Source: Microcaldota archaeon
Lineage (GTDB): Archaea > Micrarchaeota > Micrarchaeia > Anstonellales > VGKX01
Direction of reading: 5' to 3'
NCBI GenBank assembly: GCA_021823945.1
Contig: JAKALW010000088.1
Span: forward strand, 1 to 5,616
DNA length: 5,616 nucleotides
Shown: positions 1 to 4,246 of the stretch, piece by piece
How positions within the stretch are numbered: position 1 is the first letter of the stretch
Layout: every line of letters begins with the position of its first letter
Made by a program: the position numbers and the translations under genes
Notes under the pieces: generated by a model
Seen by the model: only the letters and a program-made list of their open reading frames with translations
What the model was told of the DNA's origin: nothing
Database searches by the model: none

Positions 1-234
1 AAGCGCCGCGCCCACTGCAACTAGATTGGCATTCGCGAACCCGAAAGTGGCAAAGCCTTCCTTCACAAGCGGGCCGAGGATTGGGACCATGCCAACAATC
101 CAGCCCGTGATGGCTCCCATGGCTGCGCCGATTATTGCGAAAAAGAATATTGCTATAATGCCGATTATGGCAAGTATCACGCCCGCGATTGCCGCCGTTA
201 TGCCAAGGCCTATTGCTTTTATCACTCCAAACAT
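1..234 (-). CDS. Small glycine-rich membrane protein, partial (C-terminus beyond the left edge)
   Basis: Seventy-eight codons are open from an ATG at 232-234 to the window edge, with no stop, so the C-terminus is missing. The start is fixed by a GGTGG ribosome site at 239-243, four bases ahead. The protein begins MFGVIKAIGLG and is almost entirely Ile, Ala, Gly and Phe. One or two membrane helices span about residues 8-35 and 37-57, with a small-residue face of GxxxG type (G36, G40, G44) that favours tight helix packing. A K58-E59 pair and a more polar stretch follow. It lies 40 bp behind the SdpI-family gene on the same strand, so the two are probably co-transcribed. I do not recognise a named family; small membrane proteins of this look are often left as hypothetical. 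Integral membrane location is well supported; function is unknown. Confidence 0.75.
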   Translation of the reverse strand, partial: MFGVIKAIGLGITAAIAGVILAIIGIIAIFFFAIIGAAMGAITGWIVGMVPILGPLVKEGFATFGFANANLVAVGAAL

Positions 235-274
235 GTTACCACCAGGTTTGCATTGTCTTGTTTTTGCCTATGCC

Positions 275-958
275 TCATTTTTTCCTGCCGGCCTTTGCTT
301 TTTTGCCGGAGTGCTTCGAAGCCAGTTTGGCCTCCGCCCGGTATTCCACGTAGGAATAGACAAACCCCACAATTGCAGCGGCAATTGCGATGCCAATTGC
401 CCCGAAAAGGCCAATCTCTGGCAGGATTATGCCAATGAGGGCAATGACTGCGGCCGTCATGAGCATGCTTCCAGCAAGCCTGTTTGTCTTTTCCCAGACA
501 GTGGCGCTTGCAAGCGTCCATGGAGTCCGGAATCCTACGAAATAATTCTGCTTGGACGCAACCATGGTCTTGCCTGTGAAATAAAACAGGAGCGCGAATG
601 CCGGCGCAAGCCACTGGATTATGTTGAGCCTGACGCCCGCGTTGAAGAGGATTGTCAGGGCGAATATGTACTGCAGGAATGCGAGGATGGCTATGAACAG
701 TTGCCCATACTCTTTTTCGAATCCCTCATATGCCTTCATTTTCGGGTCGATTTTGGGCAGGATGTAATACATCGCCAGGATAAGCACCGATAGCGCGGGG
801 AATATTGCCACTGCGAAGAGTTTTGGGGAATAGCCATTTGGCCTGCCTGAAACGCCCCAGTGGGATGCCACAATTTCCGGCAATGCGAGATATGCCATTG
901 CCGCCATGGCAAATGACAAAATGACTATGAGAGCCGCAATCATCTGGATTTTTTTCAT
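275..958 (-). CDS. SdpI/DUF1648-family integral membrane protein
   Basis: This 227-residue protein has about six membrane helices, near residues 4-24, 46-69, 88-106, 115-130, 164-180 and 183-203. The first part matches the DUF1648 pattern: one helix, then ASHWGVSGRPNGYSPK (31-46) with the H-W and G-x-P elements. The second part carries the SdpI signature at 139-163: YFVGFRTPW, then TVWEKTNRLAG. The tail (211-227) is strongly basic and probably cytoplasmic. In Bacillus, SdpI gives immunity to the SdpC toxin and signals to the SdpR repressor; archaeal relatives are common without a known toxin, and no toxin-like gene is visible here, so immunity should not be assumed. The start at 956-958 is chosen because GGTGA at 964-968 sits five bases ahead; an in-frame ATG 12 codons upstream would place this site inside the gene. 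The small membrane gene follows after 40 bp. Confidence 0.85.
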   Translation of the reverse strand: MKKIQMIAALIVILSFAMAAMAYLALPEIVASHWGVSGRPNGYSPKLFAVAIFPALSVLILAMYYILPKIDPKMKAYEGFEKEYGQLFIAILAFLQYIFALTILFNAGVRLNIIQWLAPAFALLFYFTGKTMVASKQNYFVGFRTPWTLASATVWEKTNRLAGSMLMTAAVIALIGIILPEIGLFGAIGIAIAAAIVGFVYSYVEYRAEAKLASKHSGKKAKAGRKK

Positions 959-962
959 AACT

Positions 963-969
963 ATCACCT
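963..969 (-). promoter_or_regulatory. Ribosome binding site of the SdpI-family gene
   Basis: On the minus strand this reads AGGTGAT, complementary to the conserved archaeal 16S 3' end (AUCACCUCC). It is about five bases ahead of the ATG at 956-958 and decides the start in favour of MKKIQM over the longer in-frame candidate. Confidence 0.75.
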
Positions 970-1049
970 GTTGCCCGAAGGCACGCAAAGCCATGATTCG
1001 TTTTCCCCGGGCTTAACCTAATCATGATAGCCCGTATTTGCACGGGGGG

Positions 1050-1087
1050 CTTTATAATCTTGGGCGGGGTGGAGGGTTTTATAAAAA
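1050..1087 (-). promoter_or_regulatory. Candidate tandem TATA boxes for the SdpI-family gene
   Basis: Two TATA-like elements read on the minus strand: TTTTATAAAA at 1077-1086 and ATTATAAAG at 1050-1058. They lie downstream of the terminator at 1195-1224 and ahead of the SdpI-family start, so this 294-bp gap (959-1252) separates two transcription units. Transcripts would start near 1055 or 1028, giving leaders of roughly 70-100 nt. A leader from the upstream box could fold a short stem (CCCGT, loop GCAAAT, ACGGG) at 1032-1047. Choice between the boxes cannot be made by eye. Confidence 0.45.
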
Positions 1088-1194
1088 AGGCGGCAGGCTT
1101 GGGAAATGGTGTGAAATTGCGCCAGGGCAAAAAGATAAAATAAGCGCGCGCTGCGCCGGCGAAAATGCGCAATTTGGCGATTAGCCTGGAACAT

Positions 1195-1224
1195 TAAAAA
1201 AAAGCCGGCGCTCTTGCCGGCTTT
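1195..1224 (-). terminator. Intrinsic-type terminator behind the 48-residue gene
   Basis: Positions 1201-1209 (AAAGCCGGC) and 1216-1224 (GCCGGCTTT) form a perfect 9-bp GC-rich stem with a 6-nt loop. Read on the minus strand the stem is followed directly by a run of T that continues to 1195, the classical stem plus U-tract. It lies 28 bp beyond the stop of the small gene at 1253-1399. A second short hairpin (GATGC / GCATC, 1228-1242) lies between. The U-tract alone would terminate archaeal transcription; the GC stem makes the signal unusually bacterial-looking. Confidence 0.8.
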
Positions 1225-1252
1225 CCGATGCTTTGGGCATCTCCCCTATGCA

Positions 1253-1399
1253 TCAGAAGTAAGAATCCTCGCCCTGCTGTACGTGAAGGCTCCTATCGGA
1301 AAAAAGAAGATTCCTTTTCCTCATCCGTGCGATGACGCTGTCCACCTCGTCGTCCATCTTGCCCTTGGTGCCTGCGCCGTTCCAACCTTTGCCTGTCAT
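1253..1399 (-). CDS. 48-residue basic protein, hypothetical
   Basis: A short gene begins MTGKGWNGAGTKGK and ends QQGEDSYF. Support comes from signals rather than homology: an almost complete Shine-Dalgarno (AAGGAGGTGA, 1404-1413) lies four bases ahead of the ATG at 1397-1399, and an intrinsic-type terminator follows the stop. The N-terminal 14 residues are Gly/Lys rich and probably flexible. Residues 15-30 (MDDEVDSVIARMRKRN) look like an amphipathic helix, acidic then basic. The C-terminus is polar with no membrane segment and no cysteine. An in-frame ATG at 1447 would add 16 residues but has no ribosome site and would bury the good one. I recognise no family; a small nucleic-acid-binding or regulatory protein is a guess only. 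It probably has its own promoter near 1473-1495. Confidence 0.68.
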   Translation of the reverse strand: MTGKGWNGAGTKGKMDDEVDSVIARMRKRNLLFSDRSLHVQQGEDSYF

Positions 1400-1403
1400 G
1401 CCT

Positions 1404-1413
1404 TCACCTCCTT
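1404..1413 (-). promoter_or_regulatory. Near-perfect Shine-Dalgarno of the 48-residue gene
   Basis: AAGGAGGTGA on the minus strand is the full complement of the usual archaeal 16S 3' tail and is spaced four bases from the ATG. It is the strongest ribosome site in the window, suggests high translation, and sets the start at 1399. Confidence 0.8.
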
Positions 1414-1472
1414 GTGATGTTATTCCGGCGGCTAAAGAGTTAATCATTGCCAGCGTTTTTTCTTGATAATTG

Positions 1473-1495
1473 GCATAAAAATACGGTTTTTATGC
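1473..1495 (-). promoter_or_regulatory. Perfect 9-bp dyad with embedded A/T core; operator or promoter candidate
   Basis: GCATAAAAA (1473-1481) and TTTTTATGC (1487-1495) are exact inverted repeats with a 5-nt spacer. Each arm holds a TATA-like A/T run. The dyad lies in the 175-bp gap between apbE and the 48-residue gene, about 75-95 bp ahead of the latter's start. A box B at 1475-1482 would give a transcript start near 1453. It may be a TATA box overlapped by a dimeric repressor site, or a weak terminator for apbE. The rest of the gap (1400-1472, 1496-1574) shows nothing else I can name. Confidence 0.45.
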
Positions 1496-1574
1496 TGAAA
1501 ATAGCGCTGTTTTGTTACAGGCGATGAGGAAAACTGGTTTAAGGCTGGGAAAACCCGGGGCGCGGCATGCATGT

Positions 1575-2531
1575 TTATCCGAAAAGCTCTGCGCCAAATC
1601 CGGGGCTTTGGTACATCTTGTCCTGGCTTGAAACAACAAGGATTTCCACTGGGAGTTTTTTCGAGAGCCCAATGCCTTGCTCGAACCCAGCAGTGAAAAG
1701 CGCAGTGGCGTACGCGTCCGCCTCGATTCCGGTCTTTGCTATTATGAATATGCATTTCACGCCCCGTGCCGGCATGCCTGTCCTGGCGTTTAGCAGGTGG
1801 TGGGAATCGCCCCATTTGCGCCTATTGGGAGCTGAGCCTGCAATTGACTTGCCATCAAGGCTTATTTTCCCGATTGCGCGTTCCGGGTCGTCGGGGTGCT
1901 CAAGCAGGATTTCCCAGGGTTTTTCCGCCCCGCTTTTCCCCTTGCGCGCATATATGTCTCCGCCTGCGTTTATGTAATAGTGCTCAACACAATTTTTTTC
2001 AAGGAGCCTTGCAACGCAGTCAAGCGCGTACCCCTTGCCAAGCCCGCCGAACTCTATCTGCCTGTTCAGGAGTATTTTTCCATTCGCCTGGTCTGTTTTT
2101 ATGGCAGGAAGGAAACGCCTGAACGCGCCTAAAATGTCCATGCCCGGCTTTTTCCGCTCGAAAGAGTATTGGGAGTCATATCCCAAATCGTCAAGGCGGG
2201 ATTTGAGGGTTATGTCGAAATTCCCATCTGTTTTCGTCTTGAACTCCCCTGCCATTTCAACGAGCGCCAGCAATTCCTGGCTTGCATCCTGCCAAATGCC
2301 AAGGCGCCCATTAAGCCTTGTCAATTCCGAGCCTGGCAGGAAGCGCGAGTATGCCTTCTCAATGCGCTCAAGTTCTGAAAAACAAAGAGGAAAAAATGGG
2401 GAATGCCGAATTGGGAGCTTTATCTCGACTTTAGTCCCGAGAACCTGTTTCTCCATTGCGGCAATGCCAGGCTCTGCGGCAGCATTCCCAGTGCCAGTCG
2501 GCCTCCCTATGCCTTGGCGGGCATTTTCCAT
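1575..2531 (-). CDS. apbE: FAD:protein FMN transferase (ApbE)
   Basis: ApbE cleaves FAD and links FMN by a phosphoester to a Thr or Ser of target flavoproteins, using Mg2+. The 318-residue protein carries the family motifs in order: LGTKVEI (31-37), SELTRLN (68-74), TDGNFDITL (101-109), FGGLGKGYALD (161-171), INAGGDI (187-193), HLLNARTG (245-252) and EADAYATAL (270-278). D272 and T276 have the spacing of the known metal ligands of this family. The usual DPRTG is here NARTG, a departure at the Asp (N248) and Pro. Residues 1-25 are an unusual Gly/Ala/Thr-rich extension with no signal peptide or membrane helix, so the protein looks cytoplasmic. The ATG is 3 bp behind the stop of the FMN-binding lipoprotein, indicating translational coupling; the inner start at M26 has no ribosome site. 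Its likely substrate is that lipoprotein. Confidence 0.94.
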   Translation of the reverse strand: MENARQGIGRPTGTGNAAAEPGIAAMEKQVLGTKVEIKLPIRHSPFFPLCFSELERIEKAYSRFLPGSELTRLNGRLGIWQDASQELLALVEMAGEFKTKTDGNFDITLKSRLDDLGYDSQYSFERKKPGMDILGAFRRFLPAIKTDQANGKILLNRQIEFGGLGKGYALDCVARLLEKNCVEHYYINAGGDIYARKGKSGAEKPWEILLEHPDDPERAIGKISLDGKSIAGSAPNRRKWGDSHHLLNARTGMPARGVKCIFIIAKTGIEADAYATALFTAGFEQGIGLSKKLPVEILVVSSQDKMYQSPGFGAELFG

Positions 2532-2534
2532 GCT

Positions 2535-3122
2535 TTATCCCTGCGCAGGCGGGTTCTTGACAAGCCAGTCCACGTACTGCGCAAACGCTGCAGTTGTAAG
2601 CGAGCTTCCTGCGACATTTCGCGGTATGGAAAGCTCGTTTATCTTCTTTCCAACCACCAAGCCGGGCAGGGCCGCATTGAAATTGCTCACATACCTTGCA
2701 GTCATCATGTCCATCATGCCCCCGGAGCCGTCGGTCACGGATGCGGTGGTGATTGTGTCGTTTTTCACCGTGACGCTCATGATAACGTCGTTCATGCCCC
2801 TGGGGTTTTGGTACTGGACGTCGTTGGTGTACGTGCCGTCCGCGATGAGCAGGGAAATTATTGTCTGGTTTTTCTCATAGCCTGTCTTGTTGTCCGCGAG
2901 CGAATTGTTAGTATTGTTGATTGTCGACTGGGTGCCGGTTTGCTGGCCATTGCCATTCCCCGTGCCTGAAGGCGGCCCCGGAGGCACTGTGCCAGCGCCC
3001 GCTGGCGGGGCACTGATGGTGCTGTTGCCCAAGCCCGCTGAGGGTGGAGCCTGCTGGCTCGTGCAGCCGAGCAGGAAAATAATGCCAACGACTATTAGTA
3101 GCACTGCGAGTAGTTTTTTCAT
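2535..3122 (-). CDS. Secreted lipoprotein with FMN-binding (flavinylation target) domain
   Basis: The 195-residue protein begins with a lipoprotein-type signal peptide: MKK, a hydrophobic core at 4-18, and a lipobox LLGC ending at C20. Residues 21-83 form a Pro/Gly/Thr/Asn-rich linker. The C-terminal part (about 88-190) resembles the FMN_bind domain of RnfG/NqrC: ADGTY at 94-98, a strand pair around 114-130 (VIMSVTVKNDTITTASV), and near the end AGSSLTTAAF (171-180). This corresponds to the flavinylation motif [ST]GA[ST]xT with relaxed first and third positions, so T176 is the predicted FMN-bearing residue. The apbE gene follows 3 bp after the stop, which strongly supports the reading. GGTGA at 3127-3131 is four bases ahead of the ATG. 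The protein probably works as an anchored one-electron flavin carrier outside the membrane. No donor complex is seen here. The domain call rests on motif and context. Confidence 0.8.
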   Translation of the reverse strand: MKKLLAVLLIVVGIIFLLGCTSQQAPPSAGLGNSTISAPPAGAGTVPPGPPSGTGNGNGQQTGTQSTINNTNNSLADNKTGYEKNQTIISLLIADGTYTNDVQYQNPRGMNDVIMSVTVKNDTITTASVTDGSGGMMDMMTARYVSNFNAALPGLVVGKKINELSIPRNVAGSSLTTAAFAQYVDWLVKNPPAQG

Positions 3123-3194
3123 AATGTCACCGTTTCAAAGGAATGCCGGAGTATCATCTAGTTATGATGTTTTACCCGCCTTTAATGCATTTCC

Positions 3195-3205
3195 TTAATA
3201 TATTA
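3195..3205 (-). promoter_or_regulatory. Candidate TATA box for the lipoprotein-apbE operon
   Basis: TAATATATTA at 3196-3205 is palindromic and lies in the 144-bp divergent gap. Read on the minus strand it would start transcription near 3174, leaving a leader of about 50 nt that contains the GGTGA site. Being symmetric, it could also serve the plus-strand gene. Confidence 0.5.
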
Positions 3206-3216
3206 CATATTCAGTA

Positions 3217-3242
3217 GTAATTAAAAGGCGTATGGTTTTATA
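3217..3242 (+). promoter_or_regulatory. Core promoter region of the zinc-module gene
   Basis: Two A/T elements compete: AATTAAAAGG at 3219-3228, whose TTAAAAGGC matches the same string in the promoter of the glycosyltransferase (4251-4259), and TTTTATA at 3236-3242. The latter would place the transcript start within a few bases of the ATG at 3267, giving a leaderless message; the former would give a leader near 20 nt carrying a weak GGT at 3258-3260. Confidence 0.45.
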
Positions 3243-3266
3243 CGCACCTGCCGGCAAAGGTAAAAC

Positions 3267-3926
3267 ATGCCTTCATGCTCAGTTTGCGGAAGCAATGTCC
3301 AGGACACGGACATTGTCTATTCAGGCGGCATTGCACTTTGCAGGAATTGCGAGTCAACAGGCGCTTATTCCCAGGACTCGCCTTGCGCGCGCTGCGGCGT
3401 GTACATCCCGAGGACTGAAATGCAGATGTACAAAAGCAGGCTCTACTGCAGTTACTGCATCATGGACATCAGGCACGAGGAAAAGGACGCGGAGGACGCC
3501 AGGGGCAGGAAAGAGGCAGGGAACGAAGGGGCTGGCAATGGGGAAAGCAATGTTGGCGCTGCAAGTTCAGGCGGGAAAGATGGAGGAAAAGGCCCCGCGT
3601 CACAGGAAATCAGGGATTTCCCATGCGAGATTTGCGGCAGGGAATCTGGCATAATGTATTATTTCGGGACAATCCGCGTGTGCCCCACTTGCAAGGAAGG
3701 GCTGGACCCGGACATTTACAAGATTACGAAAAAGCCGTTTGGAAACAGGATACCAGTCATATCCCAAATTATTTCGAAAATCAGGGGCAAGCCAAGAAAG
3801 TTCAACCTGAAAGAGGGCATTGGCAAAATGGCCCTGGTGGAAATAATCCGCTGGAACAGGGACAAAAAAGATGCGAGGGACTGGGAGAAGAAGGAAGAGA
3901 AAAACTCCGGCGCTGTCAAAAAATAA
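3267..3926 (+). CDS. Protein with three four-cysteine zinc-binding modules
   Basis: The 219-residue protein has three CxxC...CxxC modules: C4/C7 with C25/C28, C40/C43 with C61/C64, and C120/C123 with C139/C142. The first two share identical internal spacing (17 residues) and sit in tandem, LIM- or treble-clef-like; the third has 15 residues between pairs. All twelve cysteines are present, so three zinc ions are likely. Residues 70-118 are a charged Gly/Glu/Lys/Ser linker without expected fold. The C-terminal 75 residues are basic and partly helical (KIRGKPRKFNLKEG, then WNRDKKDARDWEKKEEK), compatible with nucleic-acid or ribosome binding. No signal peptide or membrane segment is present, so it is cytoplasmic. 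I do not recognise a named family. It is divergent from the lipoprotein operon and is followed immediately by the hairpin array; the last base of its stop codon is also the first base of the 12-bp direct repeat. Confidence 0.88.
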   Translation: MPSCSVCGSNVQDTDIVYSGGIALCRNCESTGAYSQDSPCARCGVYIPRTEMQMYKSRLYCSYCIMDIRHEEKDAEDARGRKEAGNEGAGNGESNVGAASSGGKDGGKGPASQEIRDFPCEICGRESGIMYYFGTIRVCPTCKEGLDPDIYKITKKPFGNRIPVISQIISKIRGKPRKFNLKEGIGKMALVEIIRWNRDKKDARDWEKKEEKNSGAVKK

Positions 3927-3937
3927 ACGCCCCGAGA
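3926..3937. repeat. Direct repeat of the tRNA-Asn 3' end, distal copy
   Basis: AACGCCCCGAGA here is identical to 4098-4109, where it spans the 3' end of the tRNA-Asn gene (minus strand: acceptor strand, discriminator G and two trailer bases). The copies start 172 bp apart and bracket the hairpin array. On the minus strand this copy is followed by a T-rich stretch (TTTATTTTTT, 3918-3927) inside the end of the zinc-module gene, a plausible termination site. Duplicated tRNA ends are typical of integrase attachment sites, but no integrase is present. Confidence 0.75.
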
Positions 3938-4097
3938 TCGGCAACACGCAAGTGTTGACGAGACTTGACGCCGCAGCGTCAAGAAGGGGCGCGAACGTCC
4001 CTTAGGCGTAGTAAATTGATACGCAAAAAGCTTTGGCTTTTTGCGGATATGTGACGCTGTGGCGTCACAATTTGCCATTTTGCTGTGGCAAAATGTC
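3938..4097. other. Array of six tetraloop hairpins between tRNA-Asn and the zinc-module gene
   Basis: Six consecutive stem-loops fill 118 of 160 bases, every one with a 4-nt loop. H1 3942-3957: CAACAC arm, GCAA loop, 6 bp, extendable by TCG/CGA across a G-A mismatch. H2 3964-3983: CTTGACGC, CGCA loop, 8 bp. H3 3984-4003: AAGGGGCG, CGAA loop, 8 bp with one G-T. H4 4022-4045: CGCAAAAAGC, TTTG loop, 10 bp. H5 4051-4068: GTGACGC, TGTG loop, 7 bp. H6 4076-4095: CATTTTGC, TGTG loop, 8 bp. H2, H4, H5 and H6 share an apex of GC, four loop bases, GC, while lower stems differ in sequence but stay paired. H2 and H3 abut with no spacer. GCGTA/TACGC (4006-4024) offers an alternative stem that would break H4. 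It may be a structured trailer or convergent terminator region, a separate RNA, or a DNA element; the strand is not decided. Confidence 0.7.
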
Positions 4098-4109
4098 AAC
4101 GCCCCGAGA
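4098..4109. repeat. Direct repeat of the tRNA-Asn 3' end, proximal copy
   Basis: AACGCCCCGAGA covers the last ten bases of the tRNA gene plus two trailer bases and matches 3926-3937 exactly. Outside the 12 bp the two loci diverge: gat/gaa on one side, taa/tca on the other. Confidence 0.75.
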
Positions 4110-4220
4110 AGGATTTGAACCTTCGACCTACTGATTGACGCGCGCACGCGATACCCCTGTTAAGAGGGTATTTGAGTGCGCTTAACAGTCAGTCGCTCTA
4201 CCAAACTGAGCTATCGAGGC
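4100..4220 (-). tRNA. tRNA-Asn (GTT anticodon), intron-containing
   Basis: The minus strand folds into a complete cloverleaf of 74 nt after removal of a 47-nt intron. Acceptor stem GCCTCGA pairs with TCGGGGC (4101-4107), with one G-T pair. The D stem is GCTC/GAGC, the anticodon stem ACTGA/TCAGT, the loop CTGTTAA with anticodon GTT at 4184-4186, the variable loop AGGTC, and the T arm GAAGG, TTCAAAT, CCTTC. G73 is at 4100, as expected for asparagine identity. CCA is not encoded; the trailer begins TTGACA. Exon 1 is 4183-4220 and exon 2 is 4100-4135. Transcription probably starts from the TATA-like box at 4247-4256, about 31 bp ahead of the mature 5' end. It is the only RNA gene I can identify with certainty. 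Confidence 0.97.
4136..4182 (-). other. Archaeal tRNA intron at position 37/38 with bulge-helix-bulge
   Basis: The intron follows A37, the commonest archaeal site. The fold fits the splicing-endonuclease motif exactly: the anticodon stem as outer helix, a 3-nt bulge UA^A at the 5' junction, a weak 4-bp central helix (C-U mismatch, U-G, G-C, U-G), a 3-nt bulge CA^A at the 3' junction, and an inner helix GCGCAC/GTGCGC. Both cuts fall after the second bulge base. Beyond an internal loop a second stem, ATACCC/GGGTAT, carries an apical loop whose sequence CTTAACAG (minus strand) is the exact reverse complement of the anticodon loop and 5' junction. No endonuclease-like reading frame fits. Confidence 0.94.
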
Positions 4221-4246
4221 AAAAAGCATCATCTATTTCCACAAAC

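Noticed and set aside
26..793. 255-residue plus-strand frame across the left end
   Set aside because: It is antisense to two minus-strand genes with ribosome sites and recognisable membrane or family motifs; its own translation has no coherent domain.
959..994. Longer start for the SdpI-family protein at 994
   Set aside because: The extra 12 residues (MALRAFGQQVIV) would put the GGTGAT ribosome site inside the gene and precede an already typical MKK membrane start.
1400..1447. Longer start for the 48-residue protein at 1447
   Set aside because: No ribosome site precedes it, and the strong AAGGAGGTGA would then be coding sequence.
2035..2880. 281-residue plus-strand frame
   Set aside because: It is antisense to apbE and the lipoprotein, whose motifs are clear; this is a shadow in GC-biased codons.
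3232..3654. Plus-strand frame opening with a P-loop-like APAGKGKT, suggesting an ATPase
   Set aside because: It overlaps the zinc-module gene in another frame. No Walker B or other ATPase motif follows, the sequence turns to Arg/Thr/Ser-rich shadow, and the real gene has twelve well-placed cysteines.
3938..4097. CRISPR array or REP/BIME cluster
   Set aside because: There is no constant repeat separated by equal unique spacers. The stems differ in sequence; only the structure and a short apex recur, and no cas gene is near.
3938..4097. Ordinary convergent terminator
   Set aside because: Not fully excluded, but no stem is followed by a U-tract on either strand within the array, and six stems exceed what termination needs; the nearest T run on the minus strand is beyond the array at 3918-3927.
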